Source: Mucilaginibacter auburnensis
GTDB lineage: Bacteria > Bacteroidota > Bacteroidia > Sphingobacteriales > Sphingobacteriaceae
Reading direction: 5' to 3'
DNA length: 64,000 nt
NCBI RefSeq assembly: GCF_002797815.1
Contig: NZ_PGFJ01000002.1
Location: 558,001-622,000, forward strand
The notes below the pieces were generated by a model that was given only the letters and a program-made list of their open reading frames with translations, was not told the origin of the DNA and made no database searches. The position numbers were made by a program, and so were the translations under genes. Position 1 is the first letter of the stretch. Each line of letters begins with the position of its first letter. Below, piece by piece: positions 51,762 through 60,169 of this stretch.

Positions 51762-51961
51762 AAGTTAAAAATTATTGTTTTTAAATAACAAATTGTTGCA
51801 TTCGCAAGTTTTAGCGGCTTTTACGCAATTTAACTTGCGGTTAACACGTTGAAAATGCGCACCGGGGTATTAATACGCAACTAATGGAGTATAGGAAACG
51901 GCTTTGTAAGGGGCTATAACAAGACAACCCATGGCAGGATTTGTTTTATGCATTAGGTCAT
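51762..51961. other. Intergenic region with no gene seen
   Basis: 200 bp between RR3 and the second polyketide-type operon. It contains inverted CGCAAGTT/AACTTGCG words (near 51801 and 51830) that could be a short hairpin or operator. No open frame looks coding. Confidence 0.4.
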
Positions 51962-52318
51962 TTAAATTGCAAGAGAGCCTTGCAATTTCATGTACGTAGT
52001 ATCAGCACTGCTTAAGGTAGCAGCTAATTTAATTTGACTATCAGTTAGTTGATAGTTGACATTCAAATTAAGACCTTCAACTCCGGGCTGTACAAGTCCA
52101 AGAAATTTTATGTTATCTGCCTTCAACATTTTTGGTGACACCCTCAGGGTTTCTGACAGCAGGTCTTTAACCAACTGCAACATACACGCCCCCGGCACCA
52201 CTGGGTGACCGGGAAAATGACCGTCAAAAATTTGACTGTCGGCATTTATAGCCAATGCTGCGCTTATGTTGTTTTCGCCTTGGGTAAGGGTAAGTATGTC
52301 AAAAACAGGTTTTATCAT
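51962..52318 (-). CDS. Short hotdog dehydratase (ApeI-like)
   Basis: A 118-residue single-hotdog protein. His34 lies in FDGHFPGHPVVPGACM, the catalytic strand of the short dehydratases such as ApeI of aryl-polyene clusters. It is the last gene of a minus-strand operon, 1 bp after the degenerate ketosynthase. It would remove water from 3-hydroxyacyl-ACP during polyene-type chain growth. The specific product is not known. Confidence 0.82.
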   Translation of the reverse strand: MIKPVFDILTLTQGENNISAALAINADSQIFDGHFPGHPVVPGACMLQLVKDLLSETLRVSPKMLKADNIKFLGLVQPGVEGLNLNVNYQLTDSQIKLAATLSSADTTYMKLQGSLAI

Positions 52319-52319
52319 A

Positions 52320-53378
52320 TCAACAAGCCGAAAGTAGCAATAATGAATGATATATATTTTGATAATGGTTGTAGATCAGCACATTTTTTGGCGGCGTACT
52401 GGCTTTCCCTTTCTGTTGAACGGTAGCTATAGGTACCTCACCGCGCTTTACAATATTAGCGCCCAGCCACATACTAAAAGCCGAGGCTGTTGAATATTCG
52501 CCGGTAAGGTGCTTGTAATTTGCTATATCGCTGTTTTCAAACATGGCAGGTATAACATCATAAACAGCATCATTTCGTATGTCTCCGTTACGGCCGGTTA
52601 TTACTACGTCAACCTCATTTGTGGTTAAACCTTGTTCGTCCAAAAAATCGTTTATCATATTGGAAATTTGCACCTGTGGCTTAAACAGCGTTTTTAAGGC
52701 CACCAGTCGCGCTAAATTTTCCAATGAGGCTTCATCCGATAGCAACACAAAAGATGCTCCCTCGCCTCCTATACTACCTTTGGCGGTCGTTCTAAATAGA
52801 TCAAGATTATTTACCGGCTTGCGGCGATACAAGCCCAATCGCTCTAACACAATGTAACTGGCATCGGTTAGTTCATCAATGCCGCCAACCAGTATGTCGT
52901 TTGCCTCGCCCTCCTTGAGGAGTAATATGGCATCTAACAACGCATTCTCAAACGATACGCCTTTATGTACAAACGTGTTGTTATAGGCGTGGCACTTCAG
53001 CATTAAAGCTACCTGCGCGCCTACCGTGTTGTGCGTAGATTGTATAAAGGCCGTTGGCGGAAGCATCTCTTCTTCCATCTCAATAATTCTGCTCAGAAAA
53101 ACATAAGTATCTTCAAGGCAGCCCAGGGCCGTGCCTGTAACTATTGCGCCAGGCATTTGCAGCTGCGCATTGTTTAAACATTGCTGCGCAGCTGCTACTC
53201 CCATTTTAATAACATGGCTCATGCGCCGTATTAATTTAGGGTCTATGTACTGCTTGTAATCAGGATCTACCACAGGCACACGTGTGCCTGTGTATTCCAT
53301 TGGGTTGGCCAAAAACTGTGTATTGTCCAGTGTGTTTTGGGCAGATACGCTTGCTGCCGAACGGATGTATATGCTCAT
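52320..53378 (-). CDS. Degenerate ketosynthase, chain-length-factor-like
   Basis: A 352-residue protein with the thiolase-like ketosynthase fold but none of the three catalytic residues: Cys is replaced in FVHKGVSFENAL, the HGTGT loop has become TGRNGD, and the GHxxGA histidine is Glu in TGEYSTASA. This is the pattern of a chain-length factor that pairs with an active ketosynthase. The active partner is encoded 1 bp upstream. The fold and the loss are seen directly; pairing is inferred. Confidence 0.85.
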   Translation of the reverse strand: MSIYIRSAASVSAQNTLDNTQFLANPMEYTGTRVPVVDPDYKQYIDPKLIRRMSHVIKMGVAAAQQCLNNAQLQMPGAIVTGTALGCLEDTYVFLSRIIEMEEEMLPPTAFIQSTHNTVGAQVALMLKCHAYNNTFVHKGVSFENALLDAILLLKEGEANDILVGGIDELTDASYIVLERLGLYRRKPVNNLDLFRTTAKGSIGGEGASFVLLSDEASLENLARLVALKTLFKPQVQISNMINDFLDEQGLTTNEVDVVITGRNGDIRNDAVYDVIPAMFENSDIANYKHLTGEYSTASAFSMWLGANIVKRGEVPIATVQQKGKASTPPKNVLIYNHYQNIYHSLLLLSAC

Positions 53379-53379
53379 A

Positions 53380-54579
53380 TCAGCAGGCCGAAAAAATTAA
53401 AGATGTACAATTCCCCCCAAACCCAAACGAATTGGAAAGCACGTGTTGAATGTCAGCATTCTTTTCGAGTTGCGTTTGCGGCACCAGATCGAGGCCTTCC
53501 ATTGGCGTTTCAAAACGCAGGTTAGGATATATTAAGCCGTGCTTTATGGCCAATACGGAATATACCGCCTCAATGCCACCGCTTGCACCCAATGTGTGCC
53601 CGGTAAAAGCCTTGGTTGAACTCATAGCCGGATAATGATTGCCGAATAAACGTTTGATGGCTGTACCTTCTGCACCGTCATTATTAGGTGTACCCGTGCC
53701 GTGCAAATTAATGTAGTCAATATCTGCCGGTTGCAATCCTGCTTTGTTCAAAGCTCCCTGCATGGCCATGTATGAACCCACCCCGTCAGGCGATGATGCG
53801 GTTTGATGATAAGCATCGTTACTGTTATTATAACCACTTAACTCACAATACACAGCCTTATTTAACTGTTGTTTTACTTTATCTGATATCAATACCACAT
53901 AACCAGCGCCTTCGCCCAAATTGAGGCCCTCACGATGCTCATCAAAAGGCTTGCAAAAGTTCTTGTCCAGTATCATTAAAGTATTAAAACCATTCAGCGT
54001 GAATTTGGTGAGCGAATCTACACCTCCTGCAACAACAACGTCCAACAGGTCATTTTTTATCAAACGGGCACCGTAAAATATAGCGTTTGCCGATGATGAG
54101 CAAGCTGTACTAATGGTGGAGATGTGATCCGTAAGGCCCAGCTTTGCGGCAACCACTTCGGTTACGCTTCCACATTCATGGTCGAATATATAACGCAGCT
54201 TGCCTTTGTTGTGATCAGCAACAAACTCAACAAAAAAATCTTCGCTTTTGTCCATACCACCAACCGTGTTGGCAGAAACAAAACCTTTACGCAAACCGGC
54301 GATAGTGTCAAGCCCGGCATCTTTCAATGCCTCGCGTGCAGCCATCATGCTAATCATTTTTGTTCTGCTGGTGGTGGGAGGCAAACCGGCGAGTTCTGCT
54401 AACTCTTCATTGCTTAACTTTACTTCTGCTACCGGAAGCACACCTTTATGCCTTGTGTTTAGCAGCGTTATCTCAGCCTGCCCTGCCGCGCCGCGCTCAA
54501 AGGCAGCCAGGTTCTCCTCAACATTATTACCAATGGCCGATATTACTCCAACGCCTGCTATGTAAACCTTTGAACTCAT
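53380..54579 (-). CDS. Beta-ketoacyl synthase, active (partner of the chain-length factor)
   Basis: A 399-residue KAS I/II-type condensing enzyme starting at the ATG at 54579 (an ATG at 54600 would overlap the upstream gene). All catalytic residues are present: Cys in ISTACSSSANAIF, His in NLHGTGTPNNDGAE and His in AFTGHTLGASGG. Together with the degenerate partner it forms an apparent KS/CLF pair like ApeO/ApeC, which build polyene chains on ACP. It lies 4 bp after the KS-like fragment gene. Confidence 0.92.
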   Translation of the reverse strand: MSSKVYIAGVGVISAIGNNVEENLAAFERGAAGQAEITLLNTRHKGVLPVAEVKLSNEELAELAGLPPTTSRTKMISMMAAREALKDAGLDTIAGLRKGFVSANTVGGMDKSEDFFVEFVADHNKGKLRYIFDHECGSVTEVVAAKLGLTDHISTISTACSSSANAIFYGARLIKNDLLDVVVAGGVDSLTKFTLNGFNTLMILDKNFCKPFDEHREGLNLGEGAGYVVLISDKVKQQLNKAVYCELSGYNNSNDAYHQTASSPDGVGSYMAMQGALNKAGLQPADIDYINLHGTGTPNNDGAEGTAIKRLFGNHYPAMSSTKAFTGHTLGASGGIEAVYSVLAIKHGLIYPNLRFETPMEGLDLVPQTQLEKNADIQHVLSNSFGFGGNCTSLIFSAC

Positions 54580-54583
54580 TCTG

Positions 54584-55207
54584 TTATTTAACGGCATCAA
54601 ATATACTATCCATATGGCTTGCTGAGAACAACACCGCGTTTTCTGTTTGTGTTTTTTCTACCAGGTATAAAACAGCTTTGTAGTCATCAGCTAAAATATC
54701 CACCCATCCGCAAATGCAGCACTTTAATTTGTTATTATTTAAAAGATTAGCTACGTACTGTTGAATAAAGGCTGCATCAAATTTTGAAGAGATAAAGAAA
54801 CCTCCTTCACCTTTAAACTTATTTCGGATGCTGATCTCGGCTATCATAATATTAGGCAAAGTGTAAACAAACAGCGCCGGACTTGGAATATCTGCCACAC
54901 TATTCATATACCTTATGTCGCTATCCAAACTCGAATTGGCGTTAGCTAATACAATTCCAACTTCATTGGATTGATAAGCTTCCCTATCAAAGCCATCCAT
55001 CAAAAGCACCTCGCCGGCCAGCCATCCCAGTTTACTCAGCACATCCATTTTATAAAATTTTGGATAGCTTAAATTAAAATTCTGGTAAACGGAAAGCAGA
55101 AAATCTGATGGAGTTGATGCCTCATGAGCAAAAACCGACTCTCGGTTTTTCGCAACAGCCCCATTGCTTATGCTGCAACTTGATGTTATGTAATTGTTTA
55201 TATCCAA
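54584..55207 (-). CDS. Ketosynthase-N-terminal-like protein, 207 aa (Ketoacyl-synt_2 type)
   Basis: A 207-residue protein resembling the N-terminal half of a ketosynthase (NEVGIVLANANSSLDSDIRY, ALFVYTLPNIMIAEISIRN) without a catalytic Cys at the expected site (GGFFISSKFDAAF). It matches small ketosynthase-like proteins found in aryl-polyene and flexirubin clusters. It is the first gene of the operon, preceded by a 142-bp AT-rich gap. Its role is unknown; a scaffold or substrate-recognition role is possible. Confidence 0.7.
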   Translation of the reverse strand: MDINNYITSSCSISNGAVAKNRESVFAHEASTPSDFLLSVYQNFNLSYPKFYKMDVLSKLGWLAGEVLLMDGFDREAYQSNEVGIVLANANSSLDSDIRYMNSVADIPSPALFVYTLPNIMIAEISIRNKFKGEGGFFISSKFDAAFIQQYVANLLNNNKLKCCICGWVDILADDYKAVLYLVEKTQTENAVLFSASHMDSIFDAVK

Positions 55208-55349
55208 TATCTATAGTATCTGATTATTAATATTTTATTTTCCAAACACTGCCATCATGACAGTTAATTTTAATGGTATTGATCGCTCAATTATTCCCAA
55301 ACCTTTCTGCCCGTGGAAACTCAATGACGCAAAATGATTGCGCTTTGTT

Positions 55350-55742
55350 TTACTTTTCATAAAACTCTATGGGTAGCCCATCAGGGTCGGCAAAGAAAGT
55401 AAAGCGCTTGCCGGTGTACTCATCTACCCTTACGTCCTCTACCGGTACACCATGCCATTTAACAGCGGCTACGGCATCATCTATATCATCAACCTCAAGG
55501 GCCAGATGGCGCAGCCCTGCCGCTTCCGGGCGGGACGGACGGGGCGGTGGTTGCGGAAACGAGAATAGCTCTATCTGATACAACTCCCCTACCTGCAGGT
55601 CCAATTTGTAGGATCGCTTTTCTTCACGATAAACTTCCTGTAAAACAACAAATCCAAGCACCTTTGTATAAAAGTGCCTGGATTTTTCATAGTCGGAGCA
55701 AATAATTGCGACGTGATGAATACGGTTTATCCGCGGTATCAT
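55350..55742 (-). CDS. gloA2: VOC-family glyoxalase-like protein (YaeR/GloA2 type)
   Basis: A 130-residue vicinal-oxygen-chelate protein (RINRIHHVAIICSDYEKSRH, FYTKVLGF, LDLQVGELYQIELFSF, FADPDGLPIEFYEK). The two beta-alpha-beta-beta units carry the His/Glu metal ligands of the YaeR branch, whose substrate is not firmly known. Its ATG overlaps the purL stop by 4 bp, so it is translated from the purL transcript. Confidence 0.85.
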   Translation of the reverse strand: MIPRINRIHHVAIICSDYEKSRHFYTKVLGFVVLQEVYREEKRSYKLDLQVGELYQIELFSFPQPPPRPSRPEAAGLRHLALEVDDIDDAVAAVKWHGVPVEDVRVDEYTGKRFTFFADPDGLPIEFYEK

Positions 55743-57961
55743 TCTCCTAATATAGCGTGCAACACGTTGTTGTAAACCAGTTTCACGTCGGTTATATGAC
55801 CGAACGATTGCTCGTCAACATGCATATAACCATTGCTAACAGTGCCTAATAAACTAAACTCAACCTCGCTGGTAGCCATCATTTCAACAAAGCGTTCCTG
55901 ATCTGCCGGGGCTACGCTTACCACCACTCTGCCTTGTGCCTCACCAAACAGGAAGGCATCTTTACGGATGCTGCTGTCCGATGCGATATCAAAGCCCAAA
56001 CCGTTAGGCAAGGCCGATTCTGTTAAAGCGATAAACAAGCCACCGTCTGCAACGTCGTGCGCTGATTGGATAACTTTATGCTGTATCAATTGCTTTACAA
56101 CCTGGTGCATGGCATATTCTTTATCCAGATCAAAATATGGCGCCGGAGCAGCCAGAATTTTATGCCATGAAGCCAAATATTGTGAAGAAGCGATATCATT
56201 AACTGATTCGCCTATCAGATAGATCAGGTCATCAGGTTGTTTAAAGTCGGCGGTCATGATGTTGCTCACATCATCCATTACACCCAGCATACCAATGGTT
56301 GGCGTAGGGAACACCGGACCTTCATCAGATGACTGGTTGTAGAAACTTACGTTACCACCGGTTACCGGCGTTTCAAATTTGGTACAAGCCTCGCCCATAC
56401 CTTTAATAGCGCCTACAAACTGCCAGTAAACTTCCGGATTATATGGATTACCAAAGTTTAAGCAGTTGGTAATAGCAACCGGCTCGCCGCCTGCGCAGGT
56501 AATGTTACGTGCAGCTTCAGCAACTGCAATGGCAGTACCTTTTTGCGGATCGGCATATACATAACGTGAATTACAATCAACCGTTAAAACGATAGCTTTG
56601 TTGGTATCTAACACGTTTACCACAGCAGCATCGCACGGGCGATTGGTAGTCATAGTAGCCACACCAACCATTGAATCATACTGGTCGGTCACCCAACGTT
56701 TAGATGCAATATTGGGGTGAGATATCAGATGCTCGGCCACATCAATTAAGTTTTCGGGCTCGGCAACGTCTTCAATTTTAAATTTCTGATTTTCGGCATA
56801 GTAAGCAGGCTCACGGTATTCGCGCTGATAAACCGGCGCACCACCACCTAATACTAAGTCGTCAGCCGGTACATCTGCAACTAATTCGCCTTTTGCATAA
56901 TATTGCAGGCGTTTAGTGTCGGTCACCTCACCAATAATGGCGCAGTTCAAATCCCATTTATCAAATACAGCTTCTACCTCTTTCTCACGGCCTTTGTGTA
57001 CCACAATTAGCATACGCTCCTGAGATTCTGATAACAGGATCTCAAAAGGTTTCATGTTTTCCTGACGGGTTGGTACCGCGTCAAGATTTATTTTCATACC
57101 GTGCTCGCCTTTGGCAGACATTTCTGAGTTAGAGCAGATAATACCTGCCGCGCCCATATCCTGCATACCTACAACAGCACCGGTTTTAATTACTTCAAGC
57201 GTTGCTTCCAATAATAATTTCTCCTGGAAAGGATCGCCTACCTGTACAGCCGGCAAATCATTTATAGAGTCTTCTGTAATATCTTTTGATGCGAAGGCCG
57301 CACCGTGTATACCGTCTTTACCGGTAGCCGAACCTACTATGTAAACCGGGTTACCTACACCATATGATGTTGCAGATACGGTTTCGCCAGCTTTTACAAT
57401 ACCGGCAGACATAGCATTAACCAGCGGATTTACGTTATAGCAATCGTCAAAAAACAACTCGCCGCCCACGGTAGCAATGCCAAAGGCGTTACCGTAGTGG
57501 CTAATGCCTTTTACAACGCCTTTTATTAACCACTTGGTTTTATCCAGCTGAATATCGCCAAAACGCAATGAATTTAACTGCGCTATAGGGCGTGCACCCA
57601 TGGTAAAAATATCGCGATTAATACCACCTACACCGGTAGCAGCACCTTGATAGGGCTCTAAAGCTGAAGGGTGATTGTGCGATTCAATTTTAAAGGCGCA
57701 GCCAATGCCATCGCCCAGATCAACCAAACCAGCATTCTCTTCGCCCGCTTTAGCCAGCATACGCGGACCATCCTTCGGCAAAGTTTTTAACCAGGTGATA
57801 GAGTTTTTATAAGAGCAGTGCTCGCTCCACATTACCGAGAAGATAGACAATTCGGTAAAGTTAGGCGTGCGGCCCAATATTTCTTTTATACGATCAAATT
57901 CCTGGGGTAGTAAGCCTAATTGTTTGGCTGTTTCAACGGTGGTAAGTTCCTGAGTCTCCAA
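55739..57961 (-). CDS. purL: Phosphoribosylformylglycinamidine synthase subunit PurL
   Basis: A 740-residue small-type PurL that makes FGAM from FGAR and ATP in purine synthesis, with PurQ and PurS as partners. Signatures are CSYKNSITWLKTLPKDG, ESHNHPSALEPYQGAATGVG and GGEPVAITNCLNFGNP. I place the start at TTG 57961 (LETQELTTVETAKQLGLLP), which gives normal family length. The open frame extends 43 codons further to an ATG at 58090, but those codons are a translation of the AAAGGTAAAAGG repeat and are almost certainly not protein. Confidence 0.93.
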   Translation of the reverse strand: METQELTTVETAKQLGLLPQEFDRIKEILGRTPNFTELSIFSVMWSEHCSYKNSITWLKTLPKDGPRMLAKAGEENAGLVDLGDGIGCAFKIESHNHPSALEPYQGAATGVGGINRDIFTMGARPIAQLNSLRFGDIQLDKTKWLIKGVVKGISHYGNAFGIATVGGELFFDDCYNVNPLVNAMSAGIVKAGETVSATSYGVGNPVYIVGSATGKDGIHGAAFASKDITEDSINDLPAVQVGDPFQEKLLLEATLEVIKTGAVVGMQDMGAAGIICSNSEMSAKGEHGMKINLDAVPTRQENMKPFEILLSESQERMLIVVHKGREKEVEAVFDKWDLNCAIIGEVTDTKRLQYYAKGELVADVPADDLVLGGGAPVYQREYREPAYYAENQKFKIEDVAEPENLIDVAEHLISHPNIASKRWVTDQYDSMVGVATMTTNRPCDAAVVNVLDTNKAIVLTVDCNSRYVYADPQKGTAIAVAEAARNITCAGGEPVAITNCLNFGNPYNPEVYWQFVGAIKGMGEACTKFETPVTGGNVSFYNQSSDEGPVFPTPTIGMLGVMDDVSNIMTADFKQPDDLIYLIGESVNDIASSQYLASWHKILAAPAPYFDLDKEYAMHQVVKQLIQHKVIQSAHDVADGGLFIALTESALPNGLGFDIASDSSIRKDAFLFGEAQGRVVVSVAPADQERFVEMMATSEVEFSLLGTVSNGYMHVDEQSFGHITDVKLVYNNVLHAILGE

Positions 57962-58004
57962 TTTTACGTTTTTTTTGAAAGGAAGCCCAAAAGTAGGTAA
58001 ATAA

Positions 58005-58291
58005 GGTGAAAGGTAAAAGGCAAAAGGTAAAAGGTGTGGGCCTGCGTTGCTAACAAAGGTAAAAGGAGAAAGGAGAAAGTTAAAAGGCAAAAGGTGCCGG
58101 CCTACCTTGCTAACAAAGGTAAAAGGAGAAAGGTAAAAGGTGCCGGCCTACCTTGCTAACAAAGGTAAAAGATATGGACCTACCTCGCTAAAAAAGGTAA
58201 AAGCAGAAAAGTAAAAGGCAAAAGATGTGGACCTACCTCACTAAAAATCCGCCCACACCCTGGTAAAACCTTTTGCCTTTTACCTTTCGCC
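58005..58291. repeat. 287-bp repeat element with 23-bp terminal inverted repeats
   Basis: Terminal arms at 58005-58027 and 58269-58291 are inverted copies with one mismatch. Inside, a GGCCTACCTTGCTAACAAAG-type core recurs about five times (starts near 58034, 58094, 58140, 58172 and 58225) at irregular spacing of 32-60 bp. The same A/G-rich words occur at 18895-19115. It sits between purL and the TonB-family gene and displaces the purL leader. Confidence 0.8.
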
Positions 58292-58323
58292 TTTAACCTA
58301 TATAAAGCCTTTTATCTTTTAAA

Positions 58324-59151
58324 CTATTCCAATGCAAAATTGATAGGCAAGGTATATTGCACCCTAACAGGTTTGTTATGCTGTATGCCGGGTGTCCAGG
58401 CGGGTGCTTTTTTTAACACGCGCAGCGCTTCTTCATCCATACCAAAGCCGGGGCCGCGTACTACCTTTATATCGGTAAGTGTGCCATCCTTTTCAATAAC
58501 AAAGCTAATCCAAACCTTGCCGCCTTTACCTTCCTCTACAGCCAAAGCAGGGTAACGTAGATTCTTTTTAAGGAACTTTGTCCAGACTTCATCACCGCCA
58601 ACCGGAGCAGGCATAACGCTTAATACGGCAGTATTAACTGGCTCCGAACTTTCTGTTATATCCGTTCCAGTGCCTCCGCCCCCACTTGTTGTTGTTACAG
58701 GTTCAGGGTTCGCCCCTTGAGTAGTGCTGGGTCCGGCTATATCAACTTGTCCAACCGCAGCGTCTTTTAACTCATCTATAGTTGGCGGCTCGGTATCCAC
58801 AGGTTCATTTGTTACTACAGGCGGCGGAAAACCTTTAGTTTTGACCGGCGTTGTAGCTTTTGCAGGTTGTTCCAATTCAGGCTTTACCGGCTCTTCCTTA
58901 GTTTGTGATGAAGGCGGCGGAGGCAATACTGGTAAATCAACTACTACGACTTTTTCGGCTGGTTCAACTTTAATAGCCGCCCCTACTGCAAGTGTCCCAC
59001 CAACAATTGTTACTACTGCAATGAACAAGGCCTTGCTCAGGTTTTCTGCATAGTGCTGCCTTATGTTGTAAGCACCATATTCTTTGTTTCTTTTGTCGAA
59101 TACAAGATCGAGCCACTCGCTCTTGTATAAATTGAAGTTTGAGATAAGCAT
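58324..59151 (-). CDS. Energy transducer TonB-family protein
   Basis: A 275-residue protein starting at the ATG at 59151 (the longer frame to 59259 adds 36 residues of unlikely sequence). It has a cytoplasmic start (FNLYKSEWLDLVFDKRNKEY), one membrane helix (about residues 40-60), a Pro/Glu-rich periplasmic linker and a C-terminal TonB domain (AVEEGKGGKVWISFVIEKDG, VRVQYTLPINFALE). It would couple inner-membrane energy to outer-membrane receptors, although no ExbB/ExbD genes are adjacent. Confidence 0.9.
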   Translation of the reverse strand: MLISNFNLYKSEWLDLVFDKRNKEYGAYNIRQHYAENLSKALFIAVVTIVGGTLAVGAAIKVEPAEKVVVVDLPVLPPPPSSQTKEEPVKPELEQPAKATTPVKTKGFPPPVVTNEPVDTEPPTIDELKDAAVGQVDIAGPSTTQGANPEPVTTTSGGGGTGTDITESSEPVNTAVLSVMPAPVGGDEVWTKFLKKNLRYPALAVEEGKGGKVWISFVIEKDGTLTDIKVVRGPGFGMDEEALRVLKKAPAWTPGIQHNKPVRVQYTLPINFALE

Positions 59152-59508
59152 AACGTTTAAATTTAGATTGATTGAATTTACTATTAAAACGCATCCAAAA
59201 TTCAACTTGTTGCAACAAAATTGCATTTTAGTATTTTTGCAACATTGATAGCTCAACAATACATTTTAAACAATTAACTAAATATTTAGTTGTAAATATT
59301 GCAATAAAATGCAATATTGTTGCAGTTAAAAATTAGCAATTAAACTTGTTGTTTAATAATCAACCAAAAACATGCGCGTTGGCGGCGTATTTGGCGCTCA
59401 TGCATGTTTCTTTTTCATCAGATCACCCATCTGCTACCGTTTTTTTAAACGAAAAAAGCCCGGTTTGACCGGGCTTTAGTTTTTGTTCTTTTTTATAAAT
59501 ATGCAATG
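59152..59508. other. Intergenic region with palindromes upstream of the TonB-family gene
   Basis: 357 bp. A perfect 9-bp inverted repeat at 59296-59319 (AATATTGCA and TGCAATATT around ATAAAA), plus several TTGCAA words nearby, may be an operator for the leftward TonB-family gene. A second hairpin-capable block has arms AAACATGC and GCATGTTT at 59368-59375 and 59402-59409. No coding frame was seen. Confidence 0.5.
59455..59485. terminator. Rho-independent terminator
   Basis: A 9-bp perfect stem (59455-59463 with 59469-59477) with a TTTGA loop. For the leftward gene ending at 59509, the A-run on the plus strand is the U-tract. Confidence 0.88.
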
Positions 59509-60099
59509 CTACCAGTTGGTAGCAGGTATGGTTGTTTTCTTCACCTCTTGTTTCACCGGAGCTACCGGCGTTTTCATGTAAGTTTTTAATCGGTTACCTA
59601 TATCTTTAACAGTAGCGAATAATTTTGCGGTATATCCGTCAAAATCTTTTTTTGAAAGCGATGACAATCCGTTTTCAAGCGGCGTGTTTTTACCGCTAAC
59701 GGGTACAAAGTTGGCATAACGGTCGCGGGCATAAGGCACAATAATAAAATCAGTAAACCAATAACGATAACGGTTATCTTTTACCTCTATTACCATAGTA
59801 TAATCAATGCGGGCATCTTCATGCAAACCAATGCTCGATTTTTTTGACACCAATACACCACCGGTAGCCCTTATTGTTCCTTTTTCGCTTTTCTTAAATT
59901 TCAGCTTACTATCAGCAAATGCTTTTTTTGCAAAGTAAACGGCACGGGCCTGTAAGCTATCTGCCGATGAACCCGGCTGCGCTACAACCTGGTAGTATAT
60001 ATATTTATTATTTTCATCTATCACCAAAGAATCTGCCTGCGCAAATACCGTAGTAACTTTGAAAACAACTATTGTTATAACTAAGATTATATTTTTCAT
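59509..60099 (-). CDS. Secreted DUF4468-like protein
   Basis: A 196-residue secreted protein starting at the ATG at 60099 (KNIILVITIVVFKVTTVFAQ leader). An ATG at 60150 adds 17 residues before the leader. The mature part (YIYYQVVAQPGSSADSLQAR, FTDFIIVPYARDR) resembles the TBP-like fold of DUF4468 proteins of Bacteroidota, whose role is unknown. It lies 70 bp downstream of the porin gene and may share its transcript. Confidence 0.65.
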   Translation of the reverse strand: MKNIILVITIVVFKVTTVFAQADSLVIDENNKYIYYQVVAQPGSSADSLQARAVYFAKKAFADSKLKFKKSEKGTIRATGGVLVSKKSSIGLHEDARIDYTMVIEVKDNRYRYWFTDFIIVPYARDRYANFVPVSGKNTPLENGLSSLSKKDFDGYTAKLFATVKDIGNRLKTYMKTPVAPVKQEVKKTTIPATNW

Positions 60100-60169
60100 A
60101 TTGTAAATATAAAACAAAAGCCACCCTTTTGAGGTGGCCTTTGTAAACAATTTATAAACCTATCAAATA

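Noticed and set aside
54580..54600. Upstream ATG for the active ketosynthase
   Set aside because: It adds seven residues before SSKVYIAGVGV and would overlap the upstream gene by 17 bp; the ATG at 54579 is the natural start.
58034..58260. Regular-looking repeats that could be taken for a CRISPR array
   Set aside because: Repeat spacing varies from 32 to 60 bp, the units are degenerate, the spacers are made of the same A/G words, and no cas genes are in the window.
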